DNA of 64,000 nucleotides, taken from Thalassoglobus polymorphus. Its GTDB lineage: Bacteria > Planctomycetota > Planctomycetia > Planctomycetales > Planctomycetaceae. A model generated the notes under the pieces. That model was given only the letters and a program-made list of their open reading frames with translations, had not been told where the DNA came from and did no database searches. Where the stretch lies: positions 2,731,500 to 2,795,499 of the forward strand of contig NZ_CP036267.1 in the NCBI RefSeq assembly GCF_007744255.1. The letters run 5' to 3'. Of the stretch, positions 27,956 to 37,700 are shown piece after piece. Numbering within the stretch: the first letter of the stretch is position 1; each line of letters starts with the position of its first letter. A program made the translations under genes and the position numbers.

Positions 27956-28840
27956 TTACTTCGTGAGTTTGTCAATCAAATACGCTGTCGAGTTTTTGTA
28001 TTTCGTTTTTTCTATGCCAGGGTGAACGAGCACAGTTTCGACGCCGACTGCTTCAAGCCGTTCTGCGAGCTTCACTCCCATGATCCCCGAATGCGTTGGG
28101 TCTTTGGGGGATGCCCCGACGACTGGGACTTCTCCACGATAAAATAATGCGATTGGTGGATCGTCTTTGGAAACGTGCTCAATCGGTGAGTATTCATGAA
28201 TCCAGGGAAGGACCTTCTCACGATTGTCGATTAAGGCTTGCAGATCCTTGAAGCCAAAAGCATGAGCCCCATACCGGTAGTTCGGCATCCATTCTCGCAA
28301 CTCTTTAGGGTCAAGCGAGACTTGAGCTCCATTCACAGCTGCGCAGTATAATCGTGTCGACTCCCGTGCGATCGGATCATCGCTTTTGGGGTCCGCCATG
28401 TCGTCATGAAAGGCGAGCCACAAAGAAGTACAAGCACCTGCAGAACCACCTGTTGCTCCGATTTTCGTTTTGTCGAGGTTCCACTCAGAAGCCTTGGATC
28501 GAATGAACTGCAAGGCGCGAGCTGCATCACCCAGAGGAGCTTTTACGGGAGGTTCCACGTTCTCCTTGACTCCGTTTTGGACATAGCGATAGTTGATCGC
28601 GATGACTGAGATTCCTTTGTCCAGAAAAGCCTTGGGATTCGTTTTCTTGTCGCCACCGCGCCAACCGCCACCATGAATGTAAAGGACAACCGGAGTCGGC
28701 GTATCGGATTTCGCCGGATAGAAGTCAAGCACATTCCGGGCATGAGGTCCGTACGAAACGTTGAGTTGCGTCTGCAGGTCCTCAGCTTGGCAGATCGAGC
28801 TTAGAGATAGAGCAGTTATCAGCATCAGCGAGTAGCGCAT
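27956..28840 (-). CDS. Secreted alpha/beta hydrolase, esterase type
   Basis: 294 residues with a signal peptide (YSLMLITALSLSSICQA). The oxyanion hole is YIHGGGWRGGD and the nucleophile elbow ATGGSAGA, as in the BD-FAE/carboxylesterase group; THSGIMG near the end may carry the catalytic His. It resembles the secreted esterase at 4086-4979. It lies between the Tat isomerase and the PQQ-propeller gene, so it may deacylate a polysaccharide or other ester outside the cytoplasm. Confidence 0.8.
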   Translation of the reverse strand: MRYSLMLITALSLSSICQAEDLQTQLNVSYGPHARNVLDFYPAKSDTPTPVVLYIHGGGWRGGDKKTNPKAFLDKGISVIAINYRYVQNGVKENVEPPVKAPLGDAARALQFIRSKASEWNLDKTKIGATGGSAGACTSLWLAFHDDMADPKSDDPIARESTRLYCAAVNGAQVSLDPKELREWMPNYRYGAHAFGFKDLQALIDNREKVLPWIHEYSPIEHVSKDDPPIALFYRGEVPVVGASPKDPTHSGIMGVKLAERLEAVGVETVLVHPGIEKTKYKNSTAYLIDKLTK

Positions 28841-29155
28841 AAATTGTCACTCCAGAGGTAAGGTCAGGAAAAAATTGGCGACAGAAGATTCAGGTTACGA
28901 TGGCTTACACGACACGTTAGCGGGAAGTTCGCTCACTTCGCCAGTGACCGGGGAAAATGGAAAACGACATTGTGAATAATGAATCGGATTTCATTCGGAA
29001 TGATCGATGGCTCATTTGTGACACCGCGATGACGTTCGTCCCTTTGGCACTAAAAAGTTTAAGAACGTTCTTGCCAGTTCACGATGAAGATTGCATCGTG
29101 AACTGGGGTTCTCGCCCTCCCCTCCTCTGTCAGACTGCCACTTACCGTGCGGTGG
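28841..29155. other. Intergenic region
   Basis: About 315 bases between the esterase promoter side and the end of the PQQ-propeller gene. It holds the strong hairpin described separately at 29061-29106 and no supported ORF. Confidence 0.5.
29061..29106 (-). terminator. Hairpin after the PQQ-propeller gene
   Basis: A perfect 13-bp stem (29074-29086 with 29094-29106, arm CCAGTTCACGATG) with a 7-base loop sits 50 bases past the minus-strand stop at 29156, beside a 12-base palindrome AAGAACGTTCTT. The T-run on the minus strand comes a little late, so termination is likely but not certain. Confidence 0.5.
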
Positions 29156-31807
29156 TCAAGGACGCTCCCAGACTGCGGGGAGATCTTTTGATTCTTCTCC
29201 ATAGGTTTGGGAAACAATAAACCCACTGGCCTGTGACATATAAAAAATCCGACCGTTTGAAACCACGGCACCGAGGCATTCACGTGAGTCGATGGCGGGA
29301 CCGGTGGAGACGAGTTTGCCGTCTTTCGACAAGTCAATCATGTCCATGTTCGCCCCGAGTACGTAAGGCTCTGAGAGTGTAAAGCGACAGCAGGCGTAGT
29401 TGTGCCCAACCGTGTTGATCACTTTTCCAGTCTTGCGATCATAGACGTTCCCTACGCCACGCAGCGCGTTGGAGAAGATAAACTCATTGCCGACCGAAAC
29501 GACGTTGAGCGCTGAGGTCACCGGATCAGATTGCCAGACCAGCGAGCCATCTTTGGCGTCGAGACACCAGACGAAACGATCTTTGGCAGACTGCCGGGCA
29601 GCTGCGAACCCTCCGAGATAGATTCGGCCGTCGCGAGCGCTGATTGTGCACTTGGACGTGACGTGATAATCGGTCGTCGACCAAACAACTTCACCGCTCG
29701 CGGGGTCCATGCAAGCGGTGAAACCATTGTTCTCGACCGGCAGCCCACGGCGCCGCTTTTGATCGGTGTCGTATCCGAAATAAACGGAGTAGTACAGCTT
29801 CCCGTCGAGAATGCAAATGCCGCAATCGTTGCCGCCTCGGCCATACTCCGAGAAGTCTTTGTGCCAGACCACCTCCCCGGTGTCGAGGTCCCAGGCCCAG
29901 ACCTGAGGTTTGTGATTCTTTGGAGAGTACGGTGTTGCGTTGGCAAAAATCCAACTCATCACTTCGCGCCCATCTTCAGCCGGATTGGGGTCTCCCTTGA
30001 AGACGAACGCCTTTTCAGATCCCTGAGCAGCATACTCACCGGAACCGGATGCATAGATCGCGACATTCCCATGGACGACCGGAGGAAACTGTCGGCTCCA
30101 GCCGGGGGAACCTGTAAACGGCGCCTCCCACAGCAGCTTACCGTTTTTCGCATCGAGACAGCGAACGCGAGATTGCTGGATGCCCCCCTGAGGGATGAGT
30201 AATTTCTCTTTGTAGTAGAGTGGCGAAGTGAAAGAGAGATAAACATGAGGCCAGTACCGACGCCACAGCATTCTACCAGTATCCTGTTCCACAGCCATGA
30301 CCTGTCCTTCAGCCGTGTGAAGATACATTCTGCCACCGCCACAAACCGGCAAGTGTTTGACTGTCCCTTCCAGTCGGCGTGCCCATCGCATGCGCAATGG
30401 TGGTTTCAGGTCTTGGTCATTCGCATTTGAACCTTGAAAATCACCATAGTTGGAATACCAGTTAAACTCTTCGCCCGACTTCGGACCAGTCAAAGGGCTG
30501 CGGACTTCTGTGACTCCGAGATCTTTATCTGGAAGGGATGCCTTTCCGTTGGGACCAAAAACATAAAGGTATCCATCTTCACACGCAGCGTAGACACGCC
30601 CATTCGAGACTCCAAGTGGTGCGGTGATGGGAACGTTCCAGGAGGTTGGAAACGATCGTTCTTCGCCGCCTCGGACAGAGACGACATGGAGTTTCCCATC
30701 CAGACCGCCATAGAGAATGTGCTCGCGAGTAATGATTGGCGGGCTGATGGAGGGGGCTTCACACAGCACTTCGACCTCTTCCGCATTCGGCGCGTGACGG
30801 CAGAGTCCTAAACCATGCTCGGGACGAGTGCGATAGACCACTCCATCCTGTACGGCAACACTGGCAAAACTCAGCAGGCCGGGAATATTGATCGCAGTCT
30901 CCGTCCCTTTCACAAATTCGGCTTTCACCTCGTCTTCTTCGAGTTTCAAGATCTCGACACGTCCGGCGTTGTCGCGTCGATGCCATTGAATGTAGACGTT
31001 CCCCTCTTCATCTGCACTCTGCCCAAACGTTGCGGGGTACTCCCTGCCTGCATAAGCCGGAATCTCTCCGACGGCACGCAATTCAGGCTTGTCTCCCGCG
31101 TCTTCAACGAAGACTGTTCGCCCACCTGCAGGCATAACAACCTTGTTGCCTACCAGGCTGATGTCGCGAGAGCAGACGAAATGGTCTTTCCAATTGACTC
31201 GGTCACCCCGAAACTTGACCCAGTCGGAACCGAGCCACCGGTTGCCCGTGAAGCCAACGACTTCTTTTACAAAGTCCCAGTTCCAAATCTCTTTGCCATC
31301 AGGCTCTACCGCGTAGATACGTGCACCAAGAGTGGCGAAGTAGACCCGTTCTTCGCCCACGGCAGGCGCGGAGAAGATCGGTTCGCGGCAGTCAATTTCA
31401 TTGACGACCTTTCCGGTCGCTGTATCGAAGACATAGTAATAACCAGCAGTCGTCCCCACATGAAGATACTGCCCTGCAACAGCCGGAGCCGAGACATTAT
31501 TGCAATTCCCTTTCCCCCCGCGAGTCTCGTGTTTCCAGATCACCTTGTGCGATGCGGCATCGATTGCAAAGACCACACCAGAACCATCGATGACGAAGAT
31601 ACGCCCATCGGCAATTGCTGGTGCAGCAAAAATCGCGTCCGTCGTCGGGACAGCGGCGAGTAGACCAAGGTCAGCAGGAACCACTTCGGTCAGTGCATTT
31701 CCTGAGCGTTGTGCGTTCCCCTGAAGCTGTCCCCATTCGGCAGACGCAGTAGCGGCGACCATGATGACGATCGCGCCGAAGAAGAAACGTTTCACGTATT
31801 CATGCAT
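29156..31807 (-). CDS. Secreted PQQ/quinoprotein-type beta-propeller protein
   Basis: About 883 residues with a signal peptide (MHEYVKRFFFGAIVIMVAATASAEW). The mature N-terminus WGQLQGNAQRSGNA and repeated blade motifs such as VFAIDAASHKVIWKHETRGG, YVFDTATGKVVNEIDC, AWDLDTGEVVWHKDF and CLDAKDGSLVWQSDP mark two consecutive PQQ-like propellers. No dehydrogenase haem or obvious PQQ-ring disulfide was identified, so it may be a scaffolding or BamB-like propeller rather than an enzyme. The ORF could start five codons earlier at 31822. It stands alone behind a long divergent promoter region shared with the M20 gene. Confidence 0.75.
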   Translation of the reverse strand: MHEYVKRFFFGAIVIMVAATASAEWGQLQGNAQRSGNALTEVVPADLGLLAAVPTTDAIFAAPAIADGRIFVIDGSGVVFAIDAASHKVIWKHETRGGKGNCNNVSAPAVAGQYLHVGTTAGYYYVFDTATGKVVNEIDCREPIFSAPAVGEERVYFATLGARIYAVEPDGKEIWNWDFVKEVVGFTGNRWLGSDWVKFRGDRVNWKDHFVCSRDISLVGNKVVMPAGGRTVFVEDAGDKPELRAVGEIPAYAGREYPATFGQSADEEGNVYIQWHRRDNAGRVEILKLEEDEVKAEFVKGTETAINIPGLLSFASVAVQDGVVYRTRPEHGLGLCRHAPNAEEVEVLCEAPSISPPIITREHILYGGLDGKLHVVSVRGGEERSFPTSWNVPITAPLGVSNGRVYAACEDGYLYVFGPNGKASLPDKDLGVTEVRSPLTGPKSGEEFNWYSNYGDFQGSNANDQDLKPPLRMRWARRLEGTVKHLPVCGGGRMYLHTAEGQVMAVEQDTGRMLWRRYWPHVYLSFTSPLYYKEKLLIPQGGIQQSRVRCLDAKNGKLLWEAPFTGSPGWSRQFPPVVHGNVAIYASGSGEYAAQGSEKAFVFKGDPNPAEDGREVMSWIFANATPYSPKNHKPQVWAWDLDTGEVVWHKDFSEYGRGGNDCGICILDGKLYYSVYFGYDTDQKRRRGLPVENNGFTACMDPASGEVVWSTTDYHVTSKCTISARDGRIYLGGFAAARQSAKDRFVWCLDAKDGSLVWQSDPVTSALNVVSVGNEFIFSNALRGVGNVYDRKTGKVINTVGHNYACCRFTLSEPYVLGANMDMIDLSKDGKLVSTGPAIDSRECLGAVVSNGRIFYMSQASGFIVSQTYGEESKDLPAVWERP

Positions 31808-32204
31808 AGCGTTGATATCCATGTCTCAATTTTTTTCGAACAGATCCTGAAACTTGAAATAGTTCACTCACACATTGAGAAACCGGCTATCCCAGAGGTT
31901 TTCGGACTGGCTCTAAAAGTTTCCGAATTGGTTCAAGGTTGTATTGATGTTCCTTATTGTGTTTATCTCCAACCGGGTTTGTCTACCGACTCCGCCTCGA
32001 AGCTGAATCAACTCGTCGCGTGACACCAAATACGGACACACCTTTAAGCTCGAATCATCCAGCTTGAGCCTCACAGAAAAGGTTCCATACGATCGACTCA
32101 GCGACCATCAACTTTCAAAGCCCTTCTCGAACATCGACTACACTTTTCAGCACAGCAGGGTATACAATCCCATCTTCTTTTCTTCTCTTTGGAGCGTGAA
32201 AAAC
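31808..32204. other. Divergent promoter region
   Basis: About 400 bases between the divergent PQQ-propeller and M20 genes. A copy of the ~45-base repeat lies at 31838-31882. A longer reading of the M20 ORF starts here (32064) but lacks support. Confidence 0.5.
31838..31882 (+). repeat. Dispersed ~45-base repeat, copy
   Basis: Contains GATCCTGAAACTTGAAATAG and a TTCACTCACACATTGAGAAA tail, the best-preserved version of the right half of the family. Confidence 0.65.
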
Positions 32205-33506
32205 ATGAAGTCTGTTCTGCAAACATTCGCCGTTCTGATCGTTGCTCTCCACTGTTCGGTCTGTAGTGCCCAAACTGTGGAAGAATGGACGGAAGCGAAC
32301 TTGGATTCGCTCGTCAAACTCTACATGCACTTGCACAAGCATCCAGAGCTCTCCTTTCAAGAAGAGGAAACATCAAAACGAATTGCCGCAGAATGGGAAA
32401 AAGCGGGTTTCGAAGTCACATCCAACGTCGGTGGCTTTGGGGTTGTTGCCATCCTTAAAAACGGAGATGGACCGACGCTCATGCTGCGAACGGATCTCGA
32501 TGCCCTTCCGGTGAAAGAAGAGACCGGATTGGAATATGCCTCAAAGGTGACTGTCACGAATGAGGACGGCAGCAAGACAGGTGTCATGCATGCTTGTGGT
32601 CACGACATTCACATGACAAATCTGGTCGGCGTGGCTCGGTATCTTGCCAGCTGCCAGGACCGCTGGCAGGGAACTTTGATGCTGATCGGCCAACCAGCAG
32701 AAGAGCGTGTTGCGGGTGCGAAAGCGATGCTCGAAGATGGCCTGTTCACAAGGTTTCCCAAACCTGATTTTGGAGTCGCGTTACATGTTGGTTCAGATAT
32801 CGCAGCCGGGAAAGTTGGCTACCGGGCAGGATATGCCTTGGCGAATGTCGACAGTGTTGACATCACAGTGAAAGGTCGCGGCGGTCACGGTTCCGCTCCA
32901 CACACCACCGTCGACCCGATTATCCAAGCGGCTGAATTGGTCGTCGCCCTGCAGTCGATTGTCAGCCGCGAAGTCAAACCGATCGAGCCCGCAGTGATTA
33001 CAGTCGGCTCCATTCATAGTGGTACCAAGCACAACATCATCAGCGATGAATGCAAACTGCAACTGACTGTCAGAAGTTATTCGTCCGAAGTTCGCCAGCA
33101 GTTGTTAGAAGCAATTGAGCGAAAAGCGAAAGCTGTCGCCATCGGACACCGAGCTCCCCCACCAGTAGTGAAATTTTCGGAAGGAACCCCTTCACTGTAT
33201 AACGACGATGACCTCACCGCAAAATTAAGCTCTGTATTTGTACGCACTTTGGGGGTAGACAAAGTCGAGCAGGTTGACCCCGTCATGGGGGCGGAAGACT
33301 TCAGCTTATACGGCAAAGCAGGAGTTCCGATTCTGATGTACCGGTTGGGCAGCGTCAGCCAACGACGACTGGATCAGCTCAGTATGGCAGGTCGAACACC
33401 ACCATCGTTGCATTCGGCAGCCTACTATCCCGATTTCGAACTGACCCTGCAAACTGGCATCGCAACAATGTCGAACGTCGCTCTGGAACTCTTGCCACGT
33501 CAATGA
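32205..33506 (+). CDS. Secreted M20 family amidohydrolase (hippurate/IAA-amino acid hydrolase type)
   Basis: About 433 residues from the ATG at 32205, which has GGAG 10 bases upstream and begins a signal peptide (MKSVLQTFAVLIVALHCSVCSA). Peptidase M20D landmarks follow: HKHPELSFQEEET, LRTDLDALPVKEETGL, MHACGHDIHMT with metal ligands, GQPAEERVAGAKAML with the catalytic Glu, and RGGHGSAPHTTVDPI in the dimerisation lid. MGAEDFSLY supplies the last ligand region. The family removes acyl groups from N-acyl amino acids; export implies an external substrate. It is convergent with the downstream MFS gene. Confidence 0.87.
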   Translation: MKSVLQTFAVLIVALHCSVCSAQTVEEWTEANLDSLVKLYMHLHKHPELSFQEEETSKRIAAEWEKAGFEVTSNVGGFGVVAILKNGDGPTLMLRTDLDALPVKEETGLEYASKVTVTNEDGSKTGVMHACGHDIHMTNLVGVARYLASCQDRWQGTLMLIGQPAEERVAGAKAMLEDGLFTRFPKPDFGVALHVGSDIAAGKVGYRAGYALANVDSVDITVKGRGGHGSAPHTTVDPIIQAAELVVALQSIVSREVKPIEPAVITVGSIHSGTKHNIISDECKLQLTVRSYSSEVRQQLLEAIERKAKAVAIGHRAPPPVVKFSEGTPSLYNDDDLTAKLSSVFVRTLGVDKVEQVDPVMGAEDFSLYGKAGVPILMYRLGSVSQRRLDQLSMAGRTPPSLHSAAYYPDFELTLQTGIATMSNVALELLPRQ

Positions 33507-33611
33507 TGTCTACGTGAACTCACCTATGCCAATCTAGAACATTTCAGCCCCCGCCAAGCCACTCACGACAGCTGACTCCAAGTGGATTGCGGGGCACAGT
33601 TCTTGTCAGTC

Positions 33612-34910
33612 TCACTCGAGAGTTTGCGGTGAACCGGCTCCCCAGCCCATCCCAAGTTTTATGACTCCAACTGCGAACAAAAAGAGAAAGGACCAAGTCC
33701 AGCTCTGCGTTAAATCAAAGAGTACACCAAACAGCAACGGGCCGACCGCTGCAACCATGTAGCCGATGGACTGTGCGAATCCGGAAAGTTCTGTCGCGGT
33801 TTCCGTGCCGCTAGATCGAAGCACGATGAACAACAACGCCAATCCGAACGAGCCTCCCAGCACGAAACCAATGAGCGAAGCCCAGAGTGCAATCCACCCC
33901 GTCTGATCCAGCAAAAGTCCGGCAAGTCCGACGGACTCAATCAACGCTAAACAAAGGACAATACCGCGCTGGTCAGTTGTTCTTCCCGCGAGTGTGGGAA
34001 TGATCAGCGAACCGAAAATCCCCATCGCTTGCGACAAAGACAACATCCATCCGGAATATGTCGCGTCGTAACCCCGGCTCATCAAAATCGCTGGCAACCA
34101 TGCCAGAACTACATAAAAAGTCAGCGATTGCAAGCCCATAAACAGCGCGACCTGCCAGGCCAAAGCCGAACCTCCAAGATGCTTCATTGCCTTTTGGAAA
34201 CTTCGATTCGGTTCTGATCTCGTAAGGCGCCGAACCTGCGGTAACCAAACAATCAGGGCGATCATCGCGGGGATCGACCACACGCCCAATGCGCCTCGCC
34301 AGCCCAGATTCATTTCAACCGCCAACGGAACGCTGAACCCTGCAGCCAGTGATGCCCCTAACGCCATTGCACTCGAATAGAGACTGGTTACGAATCCGGA
34401 ATGCGAAGAAAAGTTGCGTTTTGTTAAGCTCGGCATAAGCACGTTGCCGAACGCGATCGCAATCCCCACAAGTAGAGTCCCGACATAGAGCGCAGGCAGC
34501 CAAGCGATGGCCCGCATGGAAGTCCCCATGACTAACAACACCAACGCCATCAGTAATGTGCCTCCAATCCCCAATCGCCTCGTAAACAGAGGTGTTAAAG
34601 AGGAGATGACGCCAAATGCGATCAACGGCAGCGTGGTCAACAATCCTAGTTGAGAATTGGAGAGACCTGTCGCCCGGCGGATATCTTCGATCAACGGGCC
34701 GACGCTTGCCAGTGCCGGCCGCAAGTTAATAGCAACCAGCAGGATTCCGACAAGCAACAAAAGATCGGCAGATCGTGACTGACGCTGCACAGGATGCACA
34801 GGCAACGGTTCGGGCGTCAATACAGGGGGCACGCCCACTTTTTGGTCTGTACTTTTGATGATGAATCTTTCGTATAGGGGAAAATGAAGCTTCGACATTG
34901 GGCACTGCAT
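33612..34910 (-). CDS. MFS transporter, CynX/NimT family
   Basis: 432 residues, about 12 transmembrane helices. The N-terminal helix LLLLVGILLVAINLRPALASVGPLIEDIRRATGLS is characteristic of the CynX/NimT group (the NLRP motif). These carriers export or import small anions or drugs such as cyanate or nitroimidazole. No cyanase or resistance gene is adjacent, so the substrate is open. Met1 and Met5 (34898) are both possible starts. Convergent with the M20 amidohydrolase gene. Confidence 0.82.
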   Translation of the reverse strand: MQCPMSKLHFPLYERFIIKSTDQKVGVPPVLTPEPLPVHPVQRQSRSADLLLLVGILLVAINLRPALASVGPLIEDIRRATGLSNSQLGLLTTLPLIAFGVISSLTPLFTRRLGIGGTLLMALVLLVMGTSMRAIAWLPALYVGTLLVGIAIAFGNVLMPSLTKRNFSSHSGFVTSLYSSAMALGASLAAGFSVPLAVEMNLGWRGALGVWSIPAMIALIVWLPQVRRLTRSEPNRSFQKAMKHLGGSALAWQVALFMGLQSLTFYVVLAWLPAILMSRGYDATYSGWMLSLSQAMGIFGSLIIPTLAGRTTDQRGIVLCLALIESVGLAGLLLDQTGWIALWASLIGFVLGGSFGLALLFIVLRSSGTETATELSGFAQSIGYMVAAVGPLLFGVLFDLTQSWTWSFLFLFAVGVIKLGMGWGAGSPQTLE

Positions 34911-35774
34911 AATTCACCAAGCAGCCGAGTTACGAGATTCGAGAACACGGACTTTGGTTCCCCGTGGTTTCGATCATCTGGGCTCATTCAGCCGATGTCA
35001 GATGCCTCTCGGTGCTCTGTCGCCTTCAAGCATAAACCTTGCTGGATGCACTTGCTCGTTCATGGAACTCGTGACGCACCACTACAACGCTTTGGCAAAG
35101 CGAACGGTGCTATTCAATGGGCGATGATTTCCGATAAATGAACTGCTTGCCGTCATCCGCAGCGAACTCTGGAATCATACCCAAAGCTCGGCGCGATGAA
35201 AGTGCTGACATCGGTAATTCTCAGTTCAGGCATCACGCATGAGATCAACAAAGTCGCAGTCACGATGATCTCGTTTTGAGTACGATCTGAAGTCAAAAAC
35301 TGGAAACAGTCCGAAAACCACTGGAACAGTCGCTTTCCTCAAAGTTAGAGAGCAATTTCAAGTTTCAGGATCAGTTCTAAAAGATGATGCAACTCACCGA
35401 CATGCAGTTTTTTGCATGTCGGCGTCTCAATCAACTTGCCTTCCTTGATGATCACTCTTCTCGGACACGAGGAATCCGAAAGTGTTCCAACGATCCGATT
35501 GCTTCGCGGGAAATTCTCGAAAACAGCAAACGGCGGCAAGATCTCACCCACAACCAACGTCGCGATTCACAGTGAGGCCTCTTCTGCACTTTGCATGCCC
35601 CCCTGCAAGGTGAACAAAGTCTGAAGAACAGACGAGCCATCCCTTGCCCTACAAAAAGTTCGAGGGAGTTTGGAGAAGTCTGCGAACACTTCAAGGAGGC
35701 CACGGATATCAATATCCGCACTGTGAAGAGTCGTTCAAAAGATGCTCTCGTGCATCAAAAAACACTTAAGCTTT
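34911..35774. other. Long intergenic region
   Basis: About 860 bases without a supportable gene. It contains a ~45-base repeat copy (35333-35378) and, 20 bases after it, a hairpin with a 10-bp stem (35397-35406 with 35413-35422, arm CCGACATGCA). Short plus-strand ORFs here show no domain or ribosome-binding site. Confidence 0.45.
35333..35378 (-). repeat. Dispersed ~45-base repeat, copy
   Basis: The reverse strand reads GAACTGATCCTGAAACTTGA and then AATTGCTCTCTAAC, matching the copy at 20955-21000 including the GAACT start. Confidence 0.65.
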
Positions 35775-37157
35775 TCAAGTCAACCCGGGAATGGGCTTGC
35801 CTGATCGAATAATCGGAGTTGGGCGACCAGAAAAATCCTCAATGGTTTGATCAATGTCGATACCAAGGTGATGATAAATTGTTGCGAGAAAATCTTCCGG
35901 ACCGACTCTCTCAGAGATCGGATCTTCCCCTTTTGCGTCAGTCGCGCCGATCACGTTTCCTGTTGTGATTCCCCCACCGGCAAAAAGCATCGACCCCGCT
36001 CGTGGCCAGTGATCTCGACCTGGCTGAACCGTTCCAGCGGGACTACTTGCGACACCAGCGCCGCTACTGGCTACATGACTGATCCGAGGTGTGCGACCAA
36101 ATTCGCCAGTCACCACGACGAGCACACGTTTGCTTAATCCTCGTGCATAGACATCTTCGATCAGCGCTGAAACCGCCTGATCAAAATAAGGTGCGCGAAA
36201 CTGTAAAGCGTCGAACACATGGTGATTGACAGCATGGTCATCCCAGTTCGCCACACGTCCGCACAACGGGCCGTCAAACTCGGTTGTAATGATATCGACA
36301 CCAGCTTCGACGAGACGCCTCGCCATCAGACACTGCTGCCCCCATCGGTGCATACCATACCGCTCTCGAATTTCTTGAGGTTCACGAGACAAATCAAATG
36401 CTTCGCGAGCCTTCGAACTCAATAACAACTCCATGGCTTGTGTTTCAAACTGACCAAGAGACTGCATGAGTCCCGATTGGTCGAGACCATCTTGCAGACG
36501 ATCGAGACCGCGCCGCAGGCTGACACGACTTTGCAACGTCTCTCGCTGAGCGTGACTGCTGAGCCCAATGTTCGGAACTTGAAATTCAGGGTGGCTCGGA
36601 TCACCGGTGATTTGAAATGGTCCAAACCCAGGGCCTAAGTACGTCGGGCCAGCAATTGTGAAACTGTCGTAGCGATCCACTGGATTGACAGCAATATAGT
36701 TCGGAATTTCACGTGCTTGATCCGACCGAATAGAATTCGCGATCGACATCCAGTCGGGATACTTCGGTGTCCGCTTATCAGCTGCATCTGGGTCGCCGGA
36801 CAGCATTTGCAGCGAACCTGCCGGGTGACCACCTCCAGTATGCGAGAGTGAGCGAACAAGCGTATATTGGTGAGCACGCTGAGCGAGTCGTGGGAGAAGT
36901 TCTCCAATCTGAATACCCGGGATATTCGTCGAAATGGGTGAGAATGGACCACGGTAATCGCTGGGAGCGTTCGGCTTTGGGTCGAATGTTTCAAGGTGAC
37001 TCGCTCCACCTCGCAACCAAACTAAGATGACAGCTGTCCGCTCGGCAGCTTGTGGCTTCGCTTGGGCCTGTAGTTGAAGAAGGGACGGCAAGCTTAATGC
37101 GGCAAACCCGTTCAATCCGGTTCGCAAAAACTCGCGCCGAGGCAAACCGCTGTTCAT
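35775..37157 (-). CDS. DUF1501 family protein (sulfatase-fold)
   Basis: 460 residues. A Tat-like N-terminus (RREFLRTGLNGFAALSLPSLLQLQAQA) is followed by VILVWLRGGASHLETFDPKP, the start of the DUF1501 fold, and by VDIITTEFDGPLCGRVANWDDHAVNHHVFDAL, VLVVVTGEFGRTPRI, GRDHWPRAGSMLFAGGGI and FLATIYHHLGID, all hallmark segments. The family is alkaline-phosphatase/sulfatase-like and extremely common in planctomycetes, where it is usually encoded next to a DUF1549/DUF1553 cytochrome-type partner. No such partner is visible on either side. Exported; biochemical role unknown. Confidence 0.88.
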   Translation of the reverse strand: MNSGLPRREFLRTGLNGFAALSLPSLLQLQAQAKPQAAERTAVILVWLRGGASHLETFDPKPNAPSDYRGPFSPISTNIPGIQIGELLPRLAQRAHQYTLVRSLSHTGGGHPAGSLQMLSGDPDAADKRTPKYPDWMSIANSIRSDQAREIPNYIAVNPVDRYDSFTIAGPTYLGPGFGPFQITGDPSHPEFQVPNIGLSSHAQRETLQSRVSLRRGLDRLQDGLDQSGLMQSLGQFETQAMELLLSSKAREAFDLSREPQEIRERYGMHRWGQQCLMARRLVEAGVDIITTEFDGPLCGRVANWDDHAVNHHVFDALQFRAPYFDQAVSALIEDVYARGLSKRVLVVVTGEFGRTPRISHVASSGAGVASSPAGTVQPGRDHWPRAGSMLFAGGGITTGNVIGATDAKGEDPISERVGPEDFLATIYHHLGIDIDQTIEDFSGRPTPIIRSGKPIPGLT

Positions 37158-37700
37158 TGTTGCTACCTTATGATTTTGAAACTCGAGTCTCCATTGATAG
37201 TGATTTATACCTTCTTACTTCACAAAGTGATACACCGAGAATGCACACCTCAGACTACTTGCCCGTGCCATGAAACCGGAGACTCAAACAGACCGTGATT
37301 TTCGTTATATTTCACCCCTGCCGGACCCTGAACAAAACGAATGACATTATCTTTCCCAATCAATGGTCCTCTTCCATCTGCAGGAAAAGTCAGAAACGAG
37401 TTGATACTGGAGTGTTTTTCACGTCAATTTGACCATGCCCATCGATCTCCATCAGCGGGTCTTTTGCGCTCGCTCTTGCCCACAAAATTGCCCCGAAGAT
37501 TCGTTGCAGCGAGTGACCAACTGACAACCTTACCGGCGACGATTCAACTGGATATCTTTGGTCCCTCGCGCTTGATTCCCGCCCAAGAGTTCAGTTGCTT
37601 GAAGAACGTCCCTAGTGAGCGACCACCTGCTGAACTGAAACATTGCGAACAGGGTTAAATCGAGTTTTTCGTCGGCATATTTTGAATCAGACAAGACAGG
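37158..37700. other. Intergenic region
   Basis: About 540 bases between the DUF1501 promoter and the end of the response regulator gene. A 105-codon plus-strand ORF (37341-37658) has no recognisable domain and no ribosome-binding site, so I do not call it. Confidence 0.4.

Noticed and set aside
29531-31663. Two long plus-strand ORFs (223 and 282 codons)
   Set aside because: Both are antisense to the PQQ-propeller gene, whose blade repeats are convincing.
33550-33600. GC-rich interrupted hairpin between convergent M20 and MFS genes
   Set aside because: Arms GCCCCCGC/GCGGGGC are separated by a long imperfect middle and no T-run follows; too weak to call a terminator.
37341-37658. 105-codon plus-strand ORF in the gap before the response regulator
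   Set aside because: No ribosome-binding site, domain or protein-like pattern.
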